Source of the DNA: Cupriavidus necator N-1
Lineage (GTDB): Bacteria > Pseudomonadota > Gammaproteobacteria > Burkholderiales > Burkholderiaceae
DNA length: 64,000 nucleotides
Direction: 5' to 3'
NCBI RefSeq assembly: GCF_000219215.1
Contig: NC_015726.1
Coordinates: 1,364,001 to 1,428,000, forward strand
Shown: piece by piece, positions 24,301-32,193 of the stretch
Layout: every line of letters begins with the position of its first letter
Numbering within the stretch: the stretch's first letter is position 1
Translations under genes and position numbers: made by a program
The notes under the pieces: generated by a model
Databases searched by the model: none
What the model was told of the DNA's origin: nothing
Seen by the model: only the letters and a program-made list of their open reading frames with translations

Positions 24301-26177
24301 CCGCCGCTGTCGGCAATCTCCAGCCCGAAGTCGTGCACCCATACCGGCGTGCCGCTGTCGGGTTCGATCAGGTAGGGGCGCTCTTCATCCACGCGCACGC
24401 CCAGGTGCTCCAGCATGGGCAGGCTGTGCGACAGCGCGATCGGCTCGCCGGCACGGTACACCTTGAAGCGGAACACCCCCGGCGCGGCCTCGATCGGCCG
24501 GTACAGGTTCATCGCCATGCCGTTGCCGCGCAGCGCGTGCTCCATCAGCTCGATATCGCGCACCGCGGTGCGGGCCGGATAGTCCTCACGGTAGCCGGCG
24601 GGGAACGAGCCGCCATAGCGCTGCAGCAGCCGGTTGCCTTGCTCTTCGCCATGGCTTTCATGCAAGGCTTCGGCGAGATCGTCCTGCCAGCGGCGGCTGG
24701 CGTGCACGATGCGCGCCTCCAGCTCGCGCGTATCAACGTGCGGCATGGTGCCGGGCTCGCCGCGCACGGTCAGCTGGATGCGCGCCAGCGGCGACTCGGA
24801 CAGCAGCGGCGTGAACTCGCAGCTGGTGCCGTGGAAGGCCGCGGTCAGCAGCTTCTGAATCTTCTGGCGCAGGTCGGTGTTGTACTTGTCGCGCGGCACG
24901 AACACCAGGCACGAGACAAAGCGGTCGAAGCGGTCGCGCCGTACAAAGAGCCGGGTGCGCTGGTGTTCCTGCAGCCGCAGGATGCCGGTGGTGATGTCGA
25001 ACAGTTCATCCTCGGTGGCCTGGAACAGTTCATCGCGCGGGTATTGCTCAAGGATGGTCACCATCGACTTGTACAGGTGCCCCTTGGCGAGGAAGCCCGC
25101 GCGCGCCAGGATATTGGCGCACTTGAGCCGCACCAGCGGGATTTCCGCGATCGGCGCCATGTAGGCAGTCGAGGTGTACAGGCCGACAAAGCGCCGCTCG
25201 CCGAACAGCTGCCCCTTGTCATCGAGCAGCTTGACGCCGACATAGTCGAGATAGCCCGGCCGGTGCACGGTGGCGCGCGAGTTGGCCTTGGTCAGGAAGA
25301 TCGGCGAGGCCCCTTCGATGATCGCGGTGGCCGCGGCGGGCAGCAGCGTGAGGTCTTCGGTATCGGGCTCGCGCAGGCTTTCGCGCAGGATGCCCGCGCC
25401 CGAGCCCGGCACGCCGCGCAGGAAGTAGCGCCCGTCCTGCGACACCAGCTGGTAGTCACGCTGGCCGAGGAAGGTGACGTGGTCATCCATCATCCAGTCC
25501 AGGAAGGCGCGCGCTTCGGCGCTTTCCGGCGCGGCCGCGTCGGGCGCCTGCGCCATGGCGCTGATGGTGGTCTGGGTGATGTCGCACATCTTCGGCCAGT
25601 CTTCCACCGCCGCGCGCACGTCGACCAGCACCTGCGCAATGCAGCTGCGTAGCGCCTCCAGCCGCGCGGCCTCGCCGCTGCGGTCGATCTCGAAGTGGAT
25701 AAAGGACTCCAGGCGCGAGCTGTCCCCGGCTTCGCCGGCGCCGCCCTTGGCGATCCGCTCGATGCCGCCGCGCGCGTCGCGCCAGACCCGGAACACGGGA
25801 TGGATGGCCGAGTGCAGCGCCAGTCCCTGGCGGTTGATCTCCACCGTCACCGAGTCGACCAGGAAGGGCATGTCGTCATTGACGATCTCGACCACGGTGT
25901 GGTCCGAGTGCCAGCCGTGCTCTTCCAGGTTGGGGTTGTAGACGCGGATGCGCGCATTGCCGGGCGTGAATTTCTGTGCGGTCTGCCAGTGCGCCATCAC
26001 GGCGCCGTAGAGATCGTCGACGTCGTGCTGGAGCAAGTCTTCGGCGTCGGCCTGGTCGTAGTAGTGCAGCAGGAAGGGCTCGACCACGGCGAACATCGCC
26101 GCCGGCAGCCGCTCGCGCGCGAAGCTGGACAGTTCGTCCAGCAGGTGCGCGACCTTGTCTTCGTTCTCCTGCGGCAT
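21321..26177 (-). CDS. NAD-specific glutamate dehydrogenase, large (180 kDa class)
   Basis: 1618 residues, the full length of the bacterial large NAD-GDH family (Bac_GDH; called gdhB in Pseudomonas). It oxidises glutamate to 2-oxoglutarate and ammonia. The N-terminal half carries ACT-like regulatory segments. The catalytic core follows from about residue 770, with [20 protein letters not shown] (substrate-binding Lys/Arg region), [12 protein letters not shown], and [13 protein letters not shown], then the NAD-binding part with [17 protein letters not shown] lies 6 bp before the ATG at 26,177; the frame continues to 26,264 but without support. It is a monocistronic unit. These enzymes are allosteric and usually serve glutamate catabolism. 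Confidence 0.95.
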   Translation of the reverse strand: [1618 protein letters not shown]

Positions 26178-26345
26178 GATCCCTCCTCGCGGTGTCGATG
26201 GGCGGCCCGCAGCATGTGCCGGGGCATGCTCATACTTTAGGAAAAAACCGCATGCCCGGCGCAAGAAAAGTGGCGGGTATGAGGATGACGCGTGAAGAAA
26301 AGGGTCGGTTCCCGCTGCTGCCCGCGGGACCGGCTTGCGCGGCGC

Positions 26346-26900
26346 TCAGAGGCGCGTGGCGGCGAGGGTGGGGCAGGTGGTGGGGCGGTGGGCGACCGGC
26401 GGCAGGCCGGGGCAATGCGAGGGCGCGGCAGCTGTCTCCTGCCGGGCGGCTTGGGTGCCCGCGCGAACCTGGCGCGTGGTGTGGTCGCTCAGCGTGGTCT
26501 TCATCCGCTCCAGCAGGGAGCCCAGCGCAACACGCTCTTGCGAACTGAACGCCGCCACTGACACGCTGTGCAGCGCGCTGAGGGCCTGCGCGGTGCGTTG
26601 CAGCCGGCTGGCTGCGCTATCTGCAATGCGGGGCGCCTGGGTGTCTGCGTACTCGATCCAGCCGTCGCGCTGCAGTTCATCCAGCATCGTCTCGGAACGC
26701 GCGACATCGATCGGCATCGGGCCGGTCAAGGGCGAGCCGCGCACGAAGGCATCCTGGCGGATTGCCCGCAACAGAAGCCACTGGGCGTAGTTCAGGCCAG
26801 AGGCGCACAGCGTCTGTTCCAACGCACTTTGCCAGGCGGTTACGGCATCAACCAGGGCAAGGACAACCGGCTCGCTGGGTTCGAGGGGTCTTGGCTGCAT
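26346..26900 (-). CDS. MarR-like transcriptional regulator
   Basis: 184 residues from the ATG at 26,900, where AGGAG sits 9 bp upstream; the frame extends to 27,068. A winged-helix core is visible (LNYAQWLLLRAIRQDA, then SETMLDELQRDGWIEYADTQ), as in MarR proteins, followed by a long Ala/Gln-rich tail. It is transcribed away from the acetyl-CoA hydrolase gene and probably controls it or itself from the shared intergenic region. The ligand is unknown. Confidence 0.7.
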   Translation of the reverse strand: MQPRPLEPSEPVVLALVDAVTAWQSALEQTLCASGLNYAQWLLLRAIRQDAFVRGSPLTGPMPIDVARSETMLDELQRDGWIEYADTQAPRIADSAASRLQRTAQALSALHSVSVAAFSSQERVALGSLLERMKTTLSDHTTRQVRAGTQAARQETAAAPSHCPGLPPVAHRPTTCPTLAATRL

Positions 26901-27296
26901 GAATGGCGTCTCCTGTTTTGGTTTGCCGCCACTGCGATGCGCTGGCATCCGTCGCACAGATACCAGGGGCCGGAGCATGGCCGGCCCGGGCGGCACGGAC
27001 GCCGCAACCTCTCTGGCGGGGCACGGTCGACCGATGGGGCAGACACTACCAGAATCCTTTGCCGGCAATGTGACAGCGAGGGAATGCCCTGTGGCATCAC
27101 AGGGACATAGTGGCCCGCACGTCTCCCAGCATTGTTTCAGCTATGAATAAAGCGACTGGAAACTATGACTTTAAATCACAGCCAGAATGTATGCGGCTGG
27201 CTACACTGCCTGCCGGAGACCCCCGCCAACGAGCCTTCAGGCCAGCACGGGGCGCGCGGCGCGGGCACGGGCCCGGCCGCCAGACCGGAGATAAGG
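26901..27296. other. 396-bp divergent intergenic region
   Basis: It separates the MarR-like gene and the acetyl-CoA hydrolase gene and should hold both promoters. The part near 27,120-27,190 is AT-rich compared with its surroundings. I found no convincing -35/-10 pair, palindrome or small gene. Confidence 0.5.
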
Positions 27297-28814
27297 ATGT
27301 ACAAGGAACGCATTCGCCTGGCCAGGCTGCACGACAAGGTTGTCTCGGCCGACGAAGCCGCCGCGCTGATCCGCGACGGCATGACGGTAGGCATGAGCGG
27401 CTTCACGCGCGCGGGCGACTGCAAGGAAGTCCCGTTTGCGCTGGCGCGGCGGGCGGCAACCGAGCCACTGCGCATCACCCTGATGACCGGCGCCTCGCTG
27501 GGCAACGATATCGACCGGGTACTGGCAGAGGCCGACGTGATTGCGCGCCGCCTGCCGTTCCAGTCTGACGCCACGCTGCGCCGCAAGATCAACGCCGGCG
27601 AAGTGATGTTCATCGACCAGCACCTGTCCGAGACCGTGGAGCAACTGCGCTCCGGCCAGATCGCGCCGGTGGACGTTGCGGTGGTGGAAGCGGTGGCGAT
27701 CACCGAGCAGGGCGGCATCATCCCCAGCACCTCGGTCGGCAACTCGGCCAGCTTCGCCATGCTGGCGCGCAAGGTGATCGTCGAGATCAACCTGAACATG
27801 CCGCTGGAGCTGGAAGGGCTGCACGACATCTACTTCCCGGTGCAGCGCCCCTACCGCCAGCCGATCCCGCTGATCGCGCCCGAGCAGCGCATTGGCCTGC
27901 CGTATATCCCCATCGATCCCGAGAAGATCGCGGCCATCGTCATCACCGCCAAGGACGACAGCCCGTCCAACGCGCTGCCGCCGGATGCCGATACGCGCAA
28001 TATCGCCGGCCATCTCAACGATTTCCTGCTGCGCGAAGTCCGCGCCGGCAGGCTCTCGCCCTCGCTGCAGCCGCTGCAGGCGGGCATTGGCACCATTGCA
28101 AACGCCGTGTTGCACGGCATGGTCGATTCACCGTTCCGCGACCTGCAGATGTATTCCGAGGTGCTGCAGGACAGCACCATCGAACTTCTGGATGCGGGGC
28201 GCCTGGCGTTTGCCTCGGCCTCTTCGGTGACGCTGACGCGCGAGGTGTACCAACGCTTCCTGTCGAACCTGGACCGCTATCGCTCGCGCCTGGTGCTGCG
28301 TCCGCAGGAGATCAGCAACCATCCGGAGATCCTGCGCCGGCTCGGGCTGATCACCATCAATACGGCGCTGGAGTGCGACATCTACGGCAACGTCAACTCC
28401 ACGCATGTGGGGGGCACGCACATGATGAACGGCATCGGCGGCTCCGGGGATTTTGCGCGCAATGCGCACCTGTCGGTATTCGTGACCAAGTCGGTGGCCA
28501 AGGGCGGCGATATCTCCAGCATCGTGCCGATGGTGGCGCACGTGGACCATACCGAGCACGACGTCGACATCATCGTCACCGAGCACGGCCTGGCCGACCT
28601 GCGCGGCCTGGCGCCGCGCGAACGCGCGCGCACGCTCATCGCCAACTGTGCCGACCCGCAATACCGCGAGCTGCTGGGCGACTACTTCCGGCGCGCCAGC
28701 GCCCATGGTGGCCAGACCCCGCACCTGCTGGAAGAGGCGCTGTCCTGGCATGTCGGCTTCCGCGACCGCGGCACCATGCAGCCCGCGCACCCGGCCCAGG
28801 CGATGGCAGCCTGA
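27297..28814 (+). CDS. Acetyl-CoA hydrolase / succinate-CoA transferase family protein
   Basis: 505 residues, the usual length of the Cat1/AarC class I CoA-transferase family. Features are the N-terminal DGMTVGMSGFTRAGDCKEVP, the central AITEQGGIIPSTSVGNSASF, and a C-terminal THMMNGIGGSGDFARNAHLS with the glycine-rich oxyanion loop, then IIVTEHGLADLRGL. It moves CoA between acetyl-CoA and another acid, usually succinate, or hydrolyses acetyl-CoA. GGAG and AAGG lie just before the ATG at 27,297, which is 44 codons inside the open frame. The divergent MarR regulator probably controls it. Exact acceptor cannot be read from sequence. Confidence 0.92.
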   Translation: MYKERIRLARLHDKVVSADEAAALIRDGMTVGMSGFTRAGDCKEVPFALARRAATEPLRITLMTGASLGNDIDRVLAEADVIARRLPFQSDATLRRKINAGEVMFIDQHLSETVEQLRSGQIAPVDVAVVEAVAITEQGGIIPSTSVGNSASFAMLARKVIVEINLNMPLELEGLHDIYFPVQRPYRQPIPLIAPEQRIGLPYIPIDPEKIAAIVITAKDDSPSNALPPDADTRNIAGHLNDFLLREVRAGRLSPSLQPLQAGIGTIANAVLHGMVDSPFRDLQMYSEVLQDSTIELLDAGRLAFASASSVTLTREVYQRFLSNLDRYRSRLVLRPQEISNHPEILRRLGLITINTALECDIYGNVNSTHVGGTHMMNGIGGSGDFARNAHLSVFVTKSVAKGGDISSIVPMVAHVDHTEHDVDIIVTEHGLADLRGLAPRERARTLIANCADPQYRELLGDYFRRASAHGGQTPHLLEEALSWHVGFRDRGTMQPAHPAQAMAA

Positions 28815-28839
28815 GCGCTGCCTCCGCCAGAAAGCAAAA

Positions 28840-28859
28840 CAGCCCGCGCAAGCGGGCTG
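28840..28859 (-). terminator. Terminator hairpin at the 3' end of the repeat-protein gene
   Basis: CAGCCCGC-GCAA-GCGGGCTG; on the minus strand it is followed by TTTTGCTTT, so it serves the leftward gene. It may also slow the rightward CoA-transferase transcript. Confidence 0.7.
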
Positions 28860-28895
28860 TCTGCCTTGGTGCCGCCGGTTGGCGGCGGGGCAGGC

Positions 28896-29291
28896 TTACT
28901 GCGCCTTGCCGCCCTGGCTGGCGGGTGCCTTGGCGCCGTCGGTGTACGGATCAGCCTTGCCGGCCTTGGCGCCGTCGGTGTACGGATCGAACTTGCCGGC
29001 CTTGGCGCCGTCGGTGTACGGATCGAACTTGCCGGCCTTGGCGCCATCCGTGTTCGGATCGAACTTCTTGCCCGAGTTGGTCAGGTCCGACTTGGTCGAT
29101 TGCTTGGCGCCATCGGTGTACGGGTCGAACTTGCCGGACTTGGCCGGGTTCTGGTTCGGGCTGGCTTTCTTGGTGTGGCTGCCACCGTAGAGATCGCCGC
29201 CGTCAGTGTAGTTCTTCTGCGCATAGACCTGCGTCGCGCCCAGCGCGGCCATTGCTGCAACGATCAGGGTCGAAACGGTCTTCTTCAGCAT
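28896..29291 (-). CDS. Secreted protein with tandem DPYTDGAKAGK repeats
   Basis: 131 residues. A signal peptide (residues 1-24, cleavage after VYA) is followed by a mature chain of which most is a repeat of 12 residues built on KFDPYTDGAKAG, present as about six full or degenerate copies, Lys-, Asp- and Gly-rich and without Cys. The mature chain is probably disordered. No function is known. The gene ends at a terminator at 28,840. The last copies are encoded by a 36-bp direct repeat, two units of which are identical, so the copy number is likely to vary between strains. Confidence 0.75.
   Translation of the reverse strand: MLKKTVSTLIVAAMAALGATQVYAQKNYTDGGDLYGGSHTKKASPNQNPAKSGKFDPYTDGAKQSTKSDLTNSGKKFDPNTDGAKAGKFDPYTDGAKAGKFDPYTDGAKAGKADPYTDGAKAPASQGGKAQ
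28928..29035. repeat. 36-bp tandem repeat inside the secreted-protein gene
   Basis: Units begin at 28,928, 28,964 and 29,000 with the same CCTTGGCGCCGTCGGTGTAC opening; the last two are identical over 36 bp, and a diverged copy starts at 29,036. Confidence 0.88.
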
Positions 29292-29608
29292 CTTGCTTAT
29301 CCTCGCGATTGACGGTCGCGCAGCGCCTGCGCGAATCCGGTTTTAGGGCCGAGCTTGGCCGGTGACGGCCGGGCACATGTGGCGGAACACCCGGTAAATG
29401 TACCGAGTCAGCGCTTGTCCGCAAAGTGAAAGTTTCTTTTACAAGTATTGAACACCCATGGCGTTGCCTGCGTACTGCGCCGGATCAAATGCAACGATCT
29501 TTAGATAGATGTGGGTGCCCCATGGCCCATTTTCAACGGCCAGCCATAAAAAAACGGCTGCCAGGTGGCAGCCGGTCATGACCCTCGCGGGACGGTTTCG
29601 CCGTCCGG
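29292..29608. other. 317-bp intergenic region
   Basis: It holds the promoter region of the repeat-protein gene (AT-rich around 29,415-29,455) and the terminator of the Bug-family gene. No other gene is seen. Confidence 0.5.
29548..29574 (-). terminator. Terminator of the Bug-family gene
   Basis: CGGCTGCCA and TGGCAGCCG arms with a 2-nt loop, followed on the minus strand by seven T's. Confidence 0.85.
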
Positions 29609-30589
29609 TTATTCCAGTGTGATGTTCTGGTCGCGTGCGATCTTCTTGCGCAGGTCCAGCTCGCGCTTGATTTGGGCGGCGTACTGCGCCGGGGTGTTGC
29701 CGTCGGTGTAGGCACCGCTGTCGGCCAGGCGGCGCTTGACGTTCGGGTCCTGCAGCGCCTTGACCGCGGCATCATGCACGCGCGTGATGATTGCCGCCGG
29801 CGTACCGGCCGGGGCCACCAGGCCGTACCAGGCCATGTTGTTCATGTCCTTCATGCCGGCTTCGGCAAAGGTCGGCACGTCAGGCAGGCCCTCGACCCGC
29901 TTGGGCGCCGCCACTGCCAGCGCGCGCAGCTTGCCGGCCTGGATATGCGGCATCGACGACGGCAGGTTGTCGAACTGCGCGTTGACCTGGCCGGCCAGCG
30001 TGTCATTCAGCGCAGGGCCCGATCCGCGGTAGGGGATATGGACCATGTCGGTCTTGGTGATGTCCTTGAACAGCTCGCCGTCCAGATGCGAAATGCTGCC
30101 CTTGCCGGCCGAGGCGTAGCTGTACTTGCCGGGGTTGGCCTTCAGCATCGCGACGAATTCCTTCAGGGTCTTGGCCGGCACCTTCGGATTGACCGTCAGC
30201 ACGTTCGGCACGTTGACCAGGTTGGTGATCGGCGCGAAGTCCTTGAGCGGGTCGTACGGGTTCTTGGGGTTGGTGGCGGGGTTGGTCGCCATCGTGCTGA
30301 CGGTGGCGATGCCCAGCGTGTAGCCGTCCGGGGCGGACTTGGCGAGCGCGTCGGCGCCGATCGCGCCGCCGCCGCCGCCGCGGTTTTCCACCACCACCGG
30401 CTGTCCCAGCTCGCGGCCGAGGCCGTCGGAGACCGCGCGCGCGACGATGTCGGTGGTGCCGCCGGCCGCGAACGGAACGATCAGGCGGATCGGCTTGTTG
30501 GGGTAGGACTGGGCCTGGGCCAGGCCGGCGTGGGCCAGGCCAAGGGCGGCGATGCAGGTGGCTGCGCCGGCGTTGATAACTGCTTTCAA
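29609..30589 (-). CDS. Bug-family (TctC-like) periplasmic solute-binding protein
   Basis: 326 residues of the tripartite tricarboxylate transporter receptor family, greatly expanded in betaproteobacteria. A Sec signal peptide (cleavage after LAQA) precedes the conserved YPNKPIRLIVPFAAGGTTDI, then VVENRGGGGGAIGADALAKS and YSYASAGKGSISHL. It binds a carboxylate or similar small molecule outside the membrane. No tctA/tctB membrane genes are adjacent, as is usual for Bug genes. The start is taken as TTG at 30,589 because GGAGG lies 6 bp upstream; the GTG at 30,613 would place that ribosome site inside the gene. Confidence 0.9.
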   Translation of the reverse strand: MKAVINAGAATCIAALGLAHAGLAQAQSYPNKPIRLIVPFAAGGTTDIVARAVSDGLGRELGQPVVVENRGGGGGAIGADALAKSAPDGYTLGIATVSTMATNPATNPKNPYDPLKDFAPITNLVNVPNVLTVNPKVPAKTLKEFVAMLKANPGKYSYASAGKGSISHLDGELFKDITKTDMVHIPYRGSGPALNDTLAGQVNAQFDNLPSSMPHIQAGKLRALAVAAPKRVEGLPDVPTFAEAGMKDMNNMAWYGLVAPAGTPAAIITRVHDAAVKALQDPNVKRRLADSGAYTDGNTPAQYAAQIKRELDLRKKIARDQNITLE

Positions 30590-30740
30590 GGAGTGCCTCC
30601 GTTCTTCTTTCACTGATTTGCCAGGCGGGCTGCAGGCGTTTCTTCGGGCGCGACCTTTCGTCTGCGCCCCGCGCTGTCACGGATCCCCGCGCTGGCATGA
30701 CCAGGCCGTGCCGGGATGCGGCGACGGCCGGCACCTTGCG

Positions 30741-30763
30741 ATAGTTCCGCGATACGGAACTAT
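30741..30763. promoter_or_regulatory. Perfect 9-bp-arm palindrome upstream of the Bug-family gene
   Basis: ATAGTTCCG and CGGAACTAT separated by CGATA. GTTCCG/CGGAAC arms of this type are common for IclR- and similar regulators. The site is about 150 bp before the Bug-family start, within reach of its promoter. Confidence 0.65.
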
Positions 30764-30886
30764 GTTCCACAATGTGCGCGGATGCGATTCAACCGGGAAA
30801 GCGGGCGCAGGGGAATTGGTGAGAACCCGCGTATCAAGAAAGCGGCAGCCATGCCGACCGCGCGCAGAAGCCGGGCGGCGGAAATG

Positions 30887-30917
30887 AAAAAAGCCGGAAG
30901 CAACGCTTCCGGCTTTT
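30887..30917 (-). terminator. Terminator of the first tRNA-Lys gene
   Basis: GCCGGAAGC and GCTTCCGGC arms with a 3-nt loop; six T's follow on the minus strand. Confidence 0.85.
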
Positions 30918-30928
30918 CCTGAATTCGC

Positions 30929-31004
30929 TGGTGGGGCGTGAGTGACTCGAACACTCGACCTACGGATTAAGAGTCCGCTGCTCTACCAACTGAGCTAACG
31001 CCCC
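30929..31004 (-). tRNA. tRNA-Lys(CTT), first copy
   Basis: 76 nt with an encoded CCA. On the minus strand: acceptor GGGGCGT, D-arm TAGCTCAGTTGGTAGAGCA, anticodon stem GCGGA/TCCGT with loop CTCTTAA (anticodon CTT), T-arm with GTTCGAGTC, and the matching ACGCCCC end. All stems pair. Confidence 0.97.
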
Positions 31005-31151
31005 AACGAAGAAAAAGATTGTAGCAAGGTATCGGATAAGACGCAATAGCCTTCGCGCAATTTCTGCGAGCCAGGCTGCACTGGCCGCTACAATGCCAGG
31101 CCACCGCGCGCATCCCGCGCGGTGGTTCCGATCCACCAGCTTGCCCAGCCC

Positions 31152-32060
31152 ATGCACGCCAGAGTCCTGCGCTATCTTGACGAGGTCGTCCGCCGCGGTT
31201 CGATCCGCAAGGCGGCCGAGCACCTGCATGTGGCGCCGACCGCGGTCAACCGCCAGATCCTGGATCTGGAGGCGGAACTGGGCGCGCCGCTGTTCGAGCG
31301 CATCAATAAGCGGCTGCGGCTGACGCCGCTGGGCGAGATGGTGCTGGCCCACGTGCGCCAGACGCTGCGCGAGCACGACGCGCTGCGCGAGCGCATCGAG
31401 GACTTCAAAGGCGCGCGCCGCGGCGAGGTCACCGTGGCGGTCACGGCCGGCCTGGCGGGCTCGCTGATGCCGTCGCTGGTGCATGACTTCCGCCGGCGCT
31501 ATCCGGGCATCGTGGTGCGCGTCGCCGACCTGCCGGTGGCCGACATTATCGCGGCGGTGGAGCAGGGCGATGCCGACCTGGGCCTTGGCTATGACCTGCC
31601 TGAGCTGCCTGCCTTCCGCGCGCTGGCCACCAGCGACTGGCAGATCGGCGCGGTGGTGCCGCCGGGCCATGCGCTGGCGGCCCGGCAATCGGCGCTGCTG
31701 AGCGAATGCGTCGGCTATCCGCTGATCCTGCCGGCGCCCTCGCTATCGATCCGCGCCATCCTTGACGCGGCCTTTGCCCGCAATGCAATCGAGGTCTCGC
31801 CGGTGGCGGAGTCCACCTCGACCGCGCTGATCCGGCAACTGGTGATGCTGGGCACCGGCATCGCGCTGCTGAACCCGCTCGATGTGATGGAAGAGCGCGC
31901 CCGCCAGGCGCTGGTCTATGTGCCGCTGCGCGACCGCCACCTGCAGGGCCAGACGCTGACACTGGTGGCGCGCGCCCGTGGCCCGCTCAGCGCCGCGGCC
32001 GAGCTGATGGCCGAGCGCATCGGCGACGCGCTGGCGGTGTTGTTCGCGCAGGCGCGCTGA
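31152..32060 (+). CDS. LysR-family transcriptional regulator
   Basis: 302 residues. The N-terminal helix-turn-helix (LDEVVRRGSIRKAAEHLHVA, then PTAVNRQILDLEAELG) and the substrate-binding domain (EVTVAVTAGLAGSLMPSLVH, then DLGLGYDLP) are complete. Its neighbour 133 bp downstream on the same strand is the amidohydrolase, which it may control. The ATG at 31,152 is chosen over the GTG at 31,122 because LysR proteins begin just before the first helix. Confidence 0.92.
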   Translation: MHARVLRYLDEVVRRGSIRKAAEHLHVAPTAVNRQILDLEAELGAPLFERINKRLRLTPLGEMVLAHVRQTLREHDALRERIEDFKGARRGEVTVAVTAGLAGSLMPSLVHDFRRRYPGIVVRVADLPVADIIAAVEQGDADLGLGYDLPELPAFRALATSDWQIGAVVPPGHALAARQSALLSECVGYPLILPAPSLSIRAILDAAFARNAIEVSPVAESTSTALIRQLVMLGTGIALLNPLDVMEERARQALVYVPLRDRHLQGQTLTLVARARGPLSAAAELMAERIGDALAVLFAQAR

Positions 32061-32193
32061 GCAACAGGGTGCCGCAGGTGTCCACTTTTTGTGGACAGGT
32101 TGATCGGAATTCTGCGCTTGGGGGATGGCACCTCGCCGCCGTAGACTGGCGGCCATCCAGTCCCCCAATTCGCTTTGCAGAAGGAATTCCGCC

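Larger units (their letters stand above)
30590..30928. other. 339-bp intergenic region with a palindrome and a tRNA terminator
   Basis: Between the Bug-family gene and tRNA-Lys. It holds the palindrome at 30,741-30,763 and the tRNA terminator at 30,887-30,917. No gene is seen. Confidence 0.6.

Noticed and set aside
21834..25652. Long rightward frames opposite the glutamate dehydrogenase gene
   Set aside because: They are antisense frames of a very GC-rich gene with no ribosome sites and a His/Gln/Arg/Val-rich composition.
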